A stretch of DNA of 35,842 nt, taken from UBA9715 sp045614225. Lineage in GTDB: Bacteria > Actinomycetota > Coriobacteriia > Coriobacteriales > Eggerthellaceae. Positions 23,031 to 30,367 of the stretch are shown here, one piece after another. Location: positions 1-35,842 of the forward strand of contig JAZLCO010000015.1 of NCBI GenBank assembly GCA_045614225.1, written 5' to 3'. The notes beneath the pieces are model-generated. The model did not search any database. It was not told where the DNA came from and was given only the letters and a program-made list of their open reading frames with translations. How positions within the stretch are numbered: position 1 is the stretch's first letter; every line of letters begins with the position of its first letter. The position numbers were made by a program, and so were the translations under genes.

Positions 23031-23641
23031 TGAGCGCCCCATTCTATATCGTGTTCGCTGGCGTGAACGGTGCGGGAAAGACCACGTACTTCCACTCGGG
23101 CCTCTGGAAGACGGCAGACATGCCCTCAAGAATGACACGCGTCAACCCCGACGAAATTGCCCGCACGCTGAAGGGCGACCATAGTAAGGCGCGGGAAGAA
23201 TTCGAAGCCGGCCGCATAGCCCGGCAACGTATCGAACAATGCTTCGACAGGCATCGCTCGTTCAACCAAGAAACGACCCTGAGCGGGCACACAGCCTTGA
23301 AGAACCTCGCACGGGCGCACGATTTGGGATACCGCATCTTCATGTATTATATCGGCGTTGACGGCGCACAAACTGCAGCGCAGCGAGTCGCGCATCGTGT
23401 TGCTCTAGGCGGACATGACATCGACGAACAGGTGATAGCTCGCAGATACCAGACTTCGCTCTCGAATCTTGCGCGAGCTCTCGACTATTGCGAACAAGTC
23501 ACGGTGTTCGACAACACAATCGATTTCACCTGCTTGGCATTATGGTCCCATGGCACGCTCGCGTGGTGGGGAGGCAACACGAGTGCAAACAACTGGCTCG
23601 TGAACGCCATGACCGACGATGAGATATGGCAAAGGTCCTGA
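23030..23641 (+). CDS. Zeta-toxin-family kinase
   Basis: A 203-residue P-loop kinase of the zeta toxin/UDP-N-acetylglucosamine kinase family. The Walker A motif is GVNGAGKTT at residues 11-19. Asp41 in RVNPDEIARTL matches the family's catalytic Asp position, and Glu81 lies in FNQETTLSG, which matches the substrate-binding ETT motif. Zeta toxins phosphorylate UDP-sugars and block peptidoglycan synthesis; some chromosomal members have other substrates, so toxicity is inferred from the pairing. Length fits a compact chromosomal zeta. The start overlaps the antitoxin stop by one base. The gene is followed 12 bp later by thpR. Confidence 0.88.
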   Translation: MSAPFYIVFAGVNGAGKTTYFHSGLWKTADMPSRMTRVNPDEIARTLKGDHSKAREEFEAGRIARQRIEQCFDRHRSFNQETTLSGHTALKNLARAHDLGYRIFMYYIGVDGAQTAAQRVAHRVALGGHDIDEQVIARRYQTSLSNLARALDYCEQVTVFDNTIDFTCLALWSHGTLAWWGGNTSANNWLVNAMTDDEIWQRS

Positions 23642-23653
23642 TTGGAGATGCGC

Positions 23654-24187
23654 ATGAGGTTGTTTATTGCAGCTGAACTGCCCGAAAACCTACTCGAAGC
23701 CCTGGCTGAGACATCGGCCAGGCTGCGTGATACGGTCAAAGGCCGCTATGTAGCGCCAGACTCGTTCCATCTAACGCTTGCCTTCTTGGGCGAGGTTGAA
23801 GCCAATCGCATCGACGCCGCTGCTCGCGCAATCGACGACGCCTGTCAAGAGTACGAAGCGTTCGAAGTCGCGCTCGGCCCACTTGGCAGCTTCGGCAAAC
23901 GAAGCTCTGCAACGCTCTGGCAAGGGCTTTCGGAACAAGGCGCACTCTCCGAATTGGCCGCATCGGTTCGAAACGAACTGAGCACCCGTGACTTCATCTT
24001 CGACGAGAAGGCTTTCAAGGCACATGTCACCCTTATGAGGAAAGCCGATTTGGCACACGGTGAACTGCCCATGCCCGTAACTGGACACGGAACAATCGAA
24101 CACGTGACGCTGTTTCGATCGGATCTATCAGGAGCACGGCCCGTTTACGAACCTTTGCATTCAGTGGAGCTTTGCAACAACCAGTGA
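23654..24187 (+). CDS. thpR: RNA 2',3'-cyclic phosphodiesterase ThpR (LigT family)
   Basis: A 177-residue 2H phosphoesterase. Two HxTx motifs are visible, HLTL near residue 37 and HVTL near residue 121, the two catalytic histidines of the fold. The start MRLFIAAELPENLLEAL is typical of ThpR, which opens 2',3'-cyclic phosphate ends of RNA. GGAG at 23644-23647 is best spaced for ATG 23654; ATG 23648 is also possible. It may be transcribed with the toxin-antitoxin pair, only 12 bp upstream, but no functional link is known. It converges on the CMD-cupin gene. Confidence 0.9.
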   Translation: MRLFIAAELPENLLEALAETSARLRDTVKGRYVAPDSFHLTLAFLGEVEANRIDAAARAIDDACQEYEAFEVALGPLGSFGKRSSATLWQGLSEQGALSELAASVRNELSTRDFIFDEKAFKAHVTLMRKADLAHGELPMPVTGHGTIEHVTLFRSDLSGARPVYEPLHSVELCNNQ

Positions 24188-24215
24188 GCCTGAAGAAATC
24201 CCCGTCCGGCTTGCG

Positions 24216-24974
24216 TTAACTCAGCTTGCCGTATTGCTCGTCCGAAACCGGCTCGAGCCATTCGCTGCTTGCGTTTTCGCCTGGAACCTCGATTGCAAGA
24301 TGCGAGAACCACGAATCGGGCGCAGCGCCATGCCAATGCTTCACGCCCTCGGGAATGTTGACCGTGCTTCCCGGCGTCATCTCGACAGGGTCCTTGCCCC
24401 ATTCCTGGTAATAACCCCTACCGCCAACGCAGATAAGCATCTGGCCACCGCCTTTGTCGGCATGATGGATATGCCAGTTGTTGCGGCATCCAGGTTCGAA
24501 GGTCACGTTGAACACGGGCACTTGCTCAACGGAAACGGGCGCCAGGTAACTCTGCCCGACAAAGTATTGCGCGAACGCATCGTTCGATGCGCCGATGGGG
24601 AAGAAAATCTCGTTCTGATACTTGTCTTTTTCAGTCAGCTCCGGAACTTCCTCGTTCCAGACTTCTTTCGCCAAACGGAAGACCGCCCAGCCTTTGGGCC
24701 AGCCGGTGTACATGGTCGCATGCGTGATGATGGCCGCAATCTCTTCCTTCGTGACGCCGTTGGCCTTGGCATTTTGCAGGTGGTGGGTCAACGACGAGTC
24801 GGTAATCCCTGAAGCCATCAACGACACAACCGTCACGATGCACTTGGTCTTCGTGTCGATTGCCTCTTCGTTCCACACCTCGCCAAACAGGACGTCGTCA
24901 TTAAGGTGCGCGAACATCGGAGCAAACTCCCCGAGCTGATCCCTGCCTGCTGTTTGAACGATTTTCTTGCCCAT
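24216..24974 (-). CDS. Carboxymuconolactone decarboxylase-like and cupin fusion protein
   Basis: A 252-residue fusion. Residues about 20-110 are a CMD/AhpD-like helical domain (KTKCIVTVVSLMASG, LTHHLQNAKANGVTKEEIAA, MYTGWPKGWAVFRLAKEVW), without the CxxC of AhpD peroxidase. Residues about 145-235 are a cupin barrel with metal-ligand candidates in NNWHIHHADKGGGQ and EGVKHWHGAAPD. Such proteins are often linked to detoxification or modification of small carbonyl or phenolic compounds; the substrate here is unknown. The start follows GGAAGGAGCTGAAACAC. A perfect palindrome lies about 40 bp upstream. It is a single gene. Confidence 0.88.
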   Translation of the reverse strand: MGKKIVQTAGRDQLGEFAPMFAHLNDDVLFGEVWNEEAIDTKTKCIVTVVSLMASGITDSSLTHHLQNAKANGVTKEEIAAIITHATMYTGWPKGWAVFRLAKEVWNEEVPELTEKDKYQNEIFFPIGASNDAFAQYFVGQSYLAPVSVEQVPVFNVTFEPGCRNNWHIHHADKGGGQMLICVGGRGYYQEWGKDPVEMTPGSTVNIPEGVKHWHGAAPDSWFSHLAIEVPGENASSEWLEPVSDEQYGKLS

Positions 24975-25012
24975 GTGTTTCAGCTCCTTCCGCTAAGACG
25001 CTGTCCATATAA

Positions 25013-25030
25013 TGCCGTTTTCAAACGGCA
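25013..25030 (-). promoter_or_regulatory. Palindromic operator candidate upstream of CMD-cupin gene
   Basis: TGCCGTTT-TC-AAACGGCA is a perfect 8-bp inverted repeat about 40 bp before the start at 24974. An AT-rich CATTATAT follows it on the minus strand and could be part of the -10. No regulator gene is adjacent. Confidence 0.5.
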
Positions 25031-25077
25031 ATACTAGCACAGGCTTTCTTTGAAGAAGCTGAATCGCTTTGGGGTCG

Positions 25078-25959
25078 CTAGCGCATGATCTGACGAATTG
25101 GGGCATCGAGCTGGTGCTCGGGGAAACGCGCAATGCCGGCTTCGAGCTCATCCGCCAGGAAATCACGATCTTGCGGCAGGCTTCCGTTCACGCGAACGGG
25201 ATTGAGCTCGTGCATGCCGAAGAAGAACGTGTCGTTGCATTCGGTTGCACGCAAGAAAGCGGCCTCTTCCTCGATGATTTCGCGCAGCGTCGGCGGAGCG
25301 AACTCACCTGCTTTCACATAATCGTGAAGCTTCGTGCCCGGCCATACGTTAAGGGCGGTCACGATGATGAGCTGTGGCTGCGCAACGTTTACGATAGCAG
25401 CGTTGGCAAGCGCGTTCTCGATACCGCGGCCTGCACCCGCCAAACCCATGACCAAATTGAGCGTGAACGGGATGCCTGCATCGTTGAGGCGAGCAAATGC
25501 CTCGCACGCTTCGTCCACGGTATTGCCCTTGTCCATGAACGCGAGCACGTCATCGAGCCCCGTCTCGAACCCGATGTTGAGGCCCGAATACCCGAGTGCC
25601 GCCAACTCGGCAAGCTGCTCGGGCGTTTTTGCCAGGATGTTGCGCACCGACGCATAGCAGCCAATCGTCTCGACGCGCGGAAGGCACTCGTTTACCAGTT
25701 CACCAATGCGGCGAAGGCGCTTGAGGGGAAGCGTGAAGGGATCGCCGCCCACTAGGAACACACGCTTGAACCTTGTCCGGTTTCGCCCGATGAAGCGGAT
25801 GTCGCTCTCGATGTCTTCCATCGGCGACGGCGAGAACGGCGTGTCGTGGTAGAGAGAGCAAAACGCGCACTTGTCGCGACTGCAGCCGACAGTGGCTTCT
25901 AGAAGTAGCGAATTCTCTTCGAACGGCGGCCTGAACACACGCCCCCTGTAGTGCATCAT
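25078..25959 (-). CDS. Radical SAM protein with CX4CX2C motif
   Basis: A 293-residue radical SAM protein. The cluster-binding motif is CSRDKCAFC (CX4CX2C, not the usual CX3CX2C), followed by SLYHDTPF. This matches a widespread family in anaerobes with the form GCSxNxCxFCxMYK, of unknown reaction. Other fold segments visible are VFLVGGDPFTLPL, GYSGLNIGFETGLDDVL and FTLNLVMGLAGAGRG. It has no B12, SPASM or TRAM domain. Two ATG codons are adjacent (25959 and 25956); GGAAGGGG lies upstream. It is a single gene, divergent from the tandem-repeat spacer and the membrane protein gene. I do not infer a substrate. Confidence 0.85.
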   Translation of the reverse strand: MMHYRGRVFRPPFEENSLLLEATVGCSRDKCAFCSLYHDTPFSPSPMEDIESDIRFIGRNRTRFKRVFLVGGDPFTLPLKRLRRIGELVNECLPRVETIGCYASVRNILAKTPEQLAELAALGYSGLNIGFETGLDDVLAFMDKGNTVDEACEAFARLNDAGIPFTLNLVMGLAGAGRGIENALANAAIVNVAQPQLIIVTALNVWPGTKLHDYVKAGEFAPPTLREIIEEEAAFLRATECNDTFFFGMHELNPVRVNGSLPQDRDFLADELEAGIARFPEHQLDAPIRQIMR

Positions 25960-26002
25960 GGCAAGCCCCTTCCCTTTTTGTGCTCATAGTAGCGCAAGGC
26001 TC

Positions 26003-26122
26003 GGCATAGAACCACTTAGCTGCAAGCTGACCAGACAGTTACCAGGTAAGTGTCTGGTCGGGCATAGGGCCACTTTGCTGCAAGTTGGCAAGCTGGCCAG
26101 ACAGTTACCAGGTAAGTGTCTG
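26003..26122. repeat. Two tandem ~60-bp repeats, each with an imperfect hairpin
   Basis: Unit 1 (26003-26060) and unit 2 (26061-26122) share GGCATAG, CCACTT, GCTGCAAG and the segment CCAGACAGTTACCAGGTAAG. Unit 2 has about eight extra bases. Each unit ends in an imperfect palindrome (26031-26057, 26097-26122) whose arms CCAGACAgTTACC and GGTAAgTGTCTGG differ at one pair. The pair fills most of the gap between the radical SAM gene and the membrane protein gene. It may be a duplicated operator, a REP-like element or a fossil of a small mobile element. Confidence 0.75.
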
Positions 26123-26193
26123 CTTTCTAAGCCAGCATGGCTTCATTCGGCTACAATAAGCCGCAATCAAACCTCAGCAGAAACGGGGTTGGC

Positions 26194-26610
26194 GTGGCGA
26201 GGTACGGAACAGGACGCATTTGGATAGCTCGGGTGCTTGTTGCGCTCGTGTTTTTCATCAACGTGCAATGCGCGCTGCAGTTCATCTTGTGGCCAGAAGC
26301 CTACACCGCCGCATACCAGGTCGAGGGCGCATCGGCCATCGCAATGGTGCGCACGGTGGGCATCTGCTTCCTCATGTGGAATGCGACCTATCCTCCCGTT
26401 ATCGTGCGGCCTGACCGCTACCGTGTGCTGTTCGGCGTCGTGATCGCCCAGCAGACAATTGGACTTGTTGGCGAAAGTTTGCTGCTTGCAAGTCTCGGAC
26501 CCGGCCTCGAAGTGCTCGCTGGGTCGGTCATACGGTTCATCGCATTCGACGCTGCGGGACTCGTGCTGCTGGCCATCGCGTTTGCGCTCACCCGACAAAA
26601 GACTTCGTAA
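26194..26610 (+). CDS. Four-helix membrane protein of unknown function
   Basis: About 138 residues (157 if the ATG at 26137 is used). Four hydrophobic segments are visible, beginning RIWIARVLVALVFFINVQC and ending FDAAGLVLLAIAFALTR, with conserved-looking LWPEAYTAAYQVEG in the first loop. I do not recognise the family with confidence; it may belong to the DUF4345-like group of small membrane proteins. GTG 26194 is chosen for a GGGG five bases upstream and a start just before the first helix; ATG 26137 has no such site. It lies 15 bp before the PTS-IIC-like gene and is probably in its operon. Confidence 0.6.
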   Translation: MARYGTGRIWIARVLVALVFFINVQCALQFILWPEAYTAAYQVEGASAIAMVRTVGICFLMWNATYPPVIVRPDRYRVLFGVVIAQQTIGLVGESLLLASLGPGLEVLAGSVIRFIAFDAAGLVLLAIAFALTRQKTS

Positions 26611-26625
26611 AGGATCGTGCTATTC

Positions 26626-27678
26626 ATGACAGAAGAAACGAAAGCATCGAGCTTCCTCGAACGCAAGGATATCGAGATCAGCTTCCAGCGCTATGCGATC
26701 GACGCGTTGTCCGCTATGGCGCAGGGGTTGTTCGCCTCGCTGCTCATCGGCACGATTTTCAACACCATCGGGAACCTCTCGGGCATTACCGTGTTCAACG
26801 ACATTGGTGCATTTGCCACAGCTGTGGCGGGACCTGCCATGGCAATCGCCATCGGGCACGCGCTCAAGAGCCCGCCGTTGGTGCTCTATTCGTTGGCCGT
26901 TGTCGGCTATGCCGCCAACTCTGCTGGCGGTGCTGGCGGCCCGCTTGCCGTGCTCGTGGTAGCTATCATCGCTGCGGAACTTGGCAAGGCCGTCTCGAAG
27001 GAAACCAAAGTCGACATCTTGGTCACCCCTGCCGTGACGGTCGGCCTCGGATGCTTGCTCGCGATGTTCGCCGGACCGGGCATCGGTGCCGTGGCCACGG
27101 CGATTGGCAGCTTCATCATGTGGGCGACCGAGCTTCAACCCTTCCTCATGGGCATCCTCGTCTCGGTAGTCGTGGGCATTGCGCTTACGCTGCCCATCTC
27201 GTCTGCCGCGATCTGCGCAGCGCTTGGCTTGACCGGCCTGGCTGGCGGCGCGGCACTCGCTGGCTGCTGTGCGCAGATGGTCGGCTTCGCGGTCATCAGC
27301 TTCGCGGACAACGGTTGGGGCGGCATCGTGTCGCAGGGCATCGGCACCTCGATGCTGCAGATGGGCAACATCATGCGCAAACCGCTCATCTGGATTCCGC
27401 CGATTGTCGCATCGGCTATCACGGGACCCATTGCCACCTGCGTGTTCAGCATGCAGCAAAACGGCCCCGCCATAGCATCGGGCATGGGCACCTGCGGGCT
27501 TGTGGGCCCCATCGGCCTGTACAGCGGCTGGGTCGCCGACGGTATCACCCCAGGTGCATTCGAGTGGCTGGGCATGGCGCTCGTATGCCTGGTGCTTCCT
27601 GCAATCTTGAGCTGGCTCGTGGCATTCGCCATGCGCAAAGCAGGCCTCATTGCACCTGGCGATATGAAGCTCGATTAG
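26626..27678 (+). CDS. PfoR/PTS_IIC_2-like membrane protein
   Basis: A 350-residue membrane protein with eight to ten hydrophobic helices, rich in Gly and Ala. It resembles the PTS_IIC_2 family, which includes PfoR, originally described as a regulator of perfringolysin in Clostridium. Useful segments are AQGLFASLLIGTIFNTIG near the N-terminus, NSAGGAGGPLAVLVV, and QQNGPAIASGMGTCGLVGPI in the C-terminal half. No PTS IIA or IIB partner is adjacent and no phosphorylation site is visible, so transport by a PTS is doubtful. The start at 26626 follows AAAGGATCG, 15 bp after the membrane protein gene upstream. An A6/T6 inverted repeat at about 27684-27708 lies between it and the next, convergent gene. 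Confidence 0.8.
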   Translation: MTEETKASSFLERKDIEISFQRYAIDALSAMAQGLFASLLIGTIFNTIGNLSGITVFNDIGAFATAVAGPAMAIAIGHALKSPPLVLYSLAVVGYAANSAGGAGGPLAVLVVAIIAAELGKAVSKETKVDILVTPAVTVGLGCLLAMFAGPGIGAVATAIGSFIMWATELQPFLMGILVSVVVGIALTLPISSAAICAALGLTGLAGGAALAGCCAQMVGFAVISFADNGWGGIVSQGIGTSMLQMGNIMRKPLIWIPPIVASAITGPIATCVFSMQQNGPAIASGMGTCGLVGPIGLYSGWVADGITPGAFEWLGMALVCLVLPAILSWLVAFAMRKAGLIAPGDMKLD

Positions 27679-27737
27679 CTGCGAAAAAAGATACGAGCAC
27701 TTTTTTGCCCGCATGAGATAAAGGAACCCCTAGCGGC

Positions 27738-28409
27738 TTATTCCTCGCGGAACTTCCCCGAGACGAGCTCGATGAGGTTATATGCGTCTTTGCCACCCGC
27801 TTCGAGACCCATATCGCAGGCAAAACAGTAGCATGCCACCTCATCCGGCTCGATTGCCGCGCAATGCTCCTCGAGCGCGCGTTGCATCTCATCGGGCTCG
27901 TGCGGCACGAAGATGCCTCGTTTAGCAGCGTCTTCGACATAGCGCTTGGGTGCAAAGCCAGCATCCATCTCAGGCACCGCTTTCAAGAACGATTGACCGC
28001 AGAAACGCGACTCGCTACGTGCGTCGGGCAGTTCCACAACCTCGATGCCCATCTTGCGCATGAGGCTGCGCACAGCATCCTGCACGTCAGCGCGGTCATA
28101 GGCGCGCCCGCAATCTTGGATGCCCATTACGCGCCCAGAATAGTCAGGGAGCGGGAAGTCGAAGTCGTTGTCGATGAGCACCCAGATGTTGTCTATGCCG
28201 CCGTTGTCGGCATCCTCGTCGATCATGGCCATGCAGTTGTTGCAGATGCAGACAGCCGTGTCTTCGGGGGTGAGCTTCTGATGGTTTACGCGACAGCACC
28301 CCGTGATCTCATCGGCGTACCCGCGCGCCACAACTTGCTCGGCAAGCCATTCGCTCGCTTCAGGGTAACGTTTCTTCACCTTGCAGCCGGGAAAGAAAAC
28401 CCTCGTCAT
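27738..28409 (-). CDS. HdrB-like protein with two cysteine-rich (CCG) domains
   Basis: A 223-residue protein that looks like two diverged CCG domains, as in HdrB, GlpC and LutA. The first half has FFPGC at the N-terminus, GCCRVNHQKL and CICNNCMAM. The second has GIQDCGRAYD, SRFCGQSFL and CYCFACDMG. In HdrB such cysteine sets bind unusual 4Fe-4S clusters that handle disulfides; here the canonical CCG triplet is CCR in the first domain, so the cluster may differ. No other redox subunit is adjacent, and it has no export signal or membrane helix. The start follows TTGGAGGACAGC. It lies 120 bp downstream of a TetR regulator on the same strand and may be controlled by it. Confidence 0.78.
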   Translation of the reverse strand: MTRVFFPGCKVKKRYPEASEWLAEQVVARGYADEITGCCRVNHQKLTPEDTAVCICNNCMAMIDEDADNGGIDNIWVLIDNDFDFPLPDYSGRVMGIQDCGRAYDRADVQDAVRSLMRKMGIEVVELPDARSESRFCGQSFLKAVPEMDAGFAPKRYVEDAAKRGIFVPHEPDEMQRALEEHCAAIEPDEVACYCFACDMGLEAGGKDAYNLIELVSGKFREE

Positions 28410-28529
28410 GCTGTCCTCCAAACTTTGCGAAACACTCTGCAATTAACACTTGTTGTGCAACTGCTTGTTCGATAGTAGCAGACAGCTGCGCGAAACACGC
28501 CTGGCCTTGGCTGCAATTGCTTGGCATAT

Positions 28530-29093
28530 TCACCTCTTCGCCGCCAGGCATGCAGCGATGCCACCTAGAATGAAGCGATCGATAACGGGACGTACGTCAT
28601 CCCACTCGCCTTCGCCCGGCGCTATCGATCGCACCGCTGAGAAGCAACCCGACATCTGGAACGAGCACGCAGCCTTCGCTTGAACTGGCGAATAACCAGC
28701 GTCAACGAGTATTGCATAGAGGTCATGCCCTTCCTGTGTCTGCCGTTGCCCGATGATCGACTCCATGAATCGGGGCTCCCGCACAACAGAAGCATAATCG
28801 CCAGCTTCGTTCACGAGCGCACAGAACGGCTTGCCCGCAGGCTTGAACCCATCCGAGCAGGCGACCTGACTCATAAGAGGAGACATTTCGGCAGAAATCT
28901 CGGCCATAAGCACGTCGTAGACATCGTCAGGGTTTCCAAAGTGCTCGTAGAACGTCGAGCGGCTGACATGAGCTTCGCGCGCCAACTCGGATACTGTGAT
29001 ATCAGCCAACGGCTTGTTCGCCAACAGCTTGAGCAATGCGTCCTTGATACGCTGCTCGGTCTGTGTCTCGTATTTTGCAGCGCGCTTTGCCAT
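28530..29093 (-). CDS. TetR-family transcriptional regulator
   Basis: A 187-residue regulator. The N-terminal HTH is typical: TEQRIKDALLKLLANKPLAD then SELAREAHVSRSTFYEHFGN, residues about 12-55. The C-terminal ligand and dimer domain (TetR_C-like, FMESIIGQRQTQEGHDLY) fits the group of short TetR proteins in anaerobes. The start follows GAGGGGAAAGCC. The 201 bp upstream, shared with the divergent DUF262 genes, contain an inverted repeat (29196-29223) that could be its operator. Targets could be itself, the HdrB-like gene downstream, or the DUF262 pair. Confidence 0.9.
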   Translation of the reverse strand: MAKRAAKYETQTEQRIKDALLKLLANKPLADITVSELAREAHVSRSTFYEHFGNPDDVYDVLMAEISAEMSPLMSQVACSDGFKPAGKPFCALVNEAGDYASVVREPRFMESIIGQRQTQEGHDLYAILVDAGYSPVQAKAACSFQMSGCFSAVRSIAPGEGEWDDVRPVIDRFILGGIAACLAAKR

Positions 29094-29195
29094 GGCTTTC
29101 CCCTCGTTATGAGCCGCTTTCTCAGTCGTCGCTGTGGGACGGCGCCTTGGGCGAGTCGGCGCCCAGGCCCCTGACTCATTCCCAAATCAAAACAA

Positions 29196-29223
29196 TTTCG
29201 AACAGATTGTACGATATTCGAAA
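29196..29223. promoter_or_regulatory. Inverted repeat between TetR and DUF262 genes
   Basis: TTTCGAA (29196-29202) and TTCGAAA (29217-29223) form a perfect 7-bp inverted repeat with a 14-bp spacer that itself holds ACAGATTGT. The size suits a TetR dimer site. It lies about 100 bp from the TetR start and 70 bp from the DUF262 start. Confidence 0.45.
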
Positions 29224-29294
29224 CCCACGAGAAACCCCTCCTTCACCCTTTGCTACGATGACGCCAACAAGCAAAGCAAGCAGTAGGAGGAAGC

Positions 29295-30353
29295 ATGCAA
29301 ATCAAGCAACAATCGCTTCTTGATTTGATGGGTGCACCCGACGTGCGCTTCTCGATTCCGAAGTTCCAGCGTGCCTACTCGTGGGACGCACCGCAGTGCG
29401 ACGAGCTGTGGCGTGACATCATGCGGGCTGCACGTGCCCATCGCTCGCATTTCATGGGCACGCTCATCTACTTGGAAGAGCAAAGGGGTGGAATGCGCGA
29501 ATTGTCGGTCGTTGACGGCCAGCAGCGCCTGACCACGGTGACGCTGATCTTGTCGGCGTTCACACGATACCTTCGCGAAACTGGTGAGCAGCTGTTCGGC
29601 GTCGATGCCGATTACATCGCGTCCACGTTCCTGAACGGCAACACAGGCACAAAACTGCTGCTCTCCCCTGCCGACCGGGCGACGCTCGAAGCTGTTGTGG
29701 GCGACACCGCGCTACCGGAACACGCATCAGAGCACGTCGTTGAGAACCTGCAGAACTTCGAGGCAAAGATGCACAACGACGAGTTCGATTCGATGGCGCT
29801 TTGGCAAGGCCTCGAATCGCTGTTCGTCATCGCATCCGAGCTCGACCACAAGCGCCAGGCTCCCGTCATCTTCGAAAGCTTCAACTCGAAGGGCGTTCCA
29901 CTCGTAACGGCCGACCTCGTGCGCAACTTCCTGCTCATCGCAGAGAACCACAGCGAGCAGAAGCGCCTGTTCAGCCAGTACTGGGAACCCACCACCGGTG
30001 TGTTCGGAGACGACCCTGGATCGATCAAGCTGAACAACGCCATCCTTGGCTGGCTTGCCGTGCGACTGAAGGAAGTGCGCAAGTTCGGCGATGCTCAGGC
30101 GTTCAGCATCTTCAAGAGCTATTGCGAGGACGAATACGACGGATCGATCGACGACCTGCTCGACGAGATGTACGCGTTCTGCATGGTCTGGGCTGAACAC
30201 TACCGCTACCACGCAGTGAAGAAATACAAGACCGCCGACTGGGCAAAGCTTGGGCACAAGACCCGCGTGTCGAACCGACCACGCACCAAGCTCGACAACC
30301 CCGAGAGCTACGAGTACTACAAGAAGCACTTCGGTGTCGACCCTCAGTGGTAG
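29295..30353 (+). CDS. DUF262 (GmrS-like) protein, first of a tandem pair
   Basis: A 352-residue protein of the DUF262/ParB-like NTPase family. The hallmark IPKFQRAYSW is at residues 21-30 and VVDGQQRLTT at 72-81, the nucleotide-binding and catalytic segment; FESFNSKGVPLVTADLVRNF lies in the middle. In GmrSD-type type IV restriction enzymes this domain is followed by a DUF1524 HNH nuclease (HxxP), but here the chain ends YEYYKKHFGVDPQW with no such motif. The start follows TAGGAGGAAGC. A paralogue follows 14 bp later. A role in defence against modified DNA is inferred from family membership only. Confidence 0.85.
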   Translation: MQIKQQSLLDLMGAPDVRFSIPKFQRAYSWDAPQCDELWRDIMRAARAHRSHFMGTLIYLEEQRGGMRELSVVDGQQRLTTVTLILSAFTRYLRETGEQLFGVDADYIASTFLNGNTGTKLLLSPADRATLEAVVGDTALPEHASEHVVENLQNFEAKMHNDEFDSMALWQGLESLFVIASELDHKRQAPVIFESFNSKGVPLVTADLVRNFLLIAENHSEQKRLFSQYWEPTTGVFGDDPGSIKLNNAILGWLAVRLKEVRKFGDAQAFSIFKSYCEDEYDGSIDDLLDEMYAFCMVWAEHYRYHAVKKYKTADWAKLGHKTRVSNRPRTKLDNPESYEYYKKHFGVDPQW

Positions 30354-30367
30354 GAAGCGAGACAATC

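Noticed and set aside
26003..26122. CRISPR array
   Set aside because: Only two units, of unequal length and without spacers of constant size; they are adjacent tandem repeats, and no cas gene is in the window.
26620..27714. 364-codon open frame antisense to the PfoR-like gene
   Set aside because: His/Arg/Asp-rich shadow of a membrane protein; it has no start signal.
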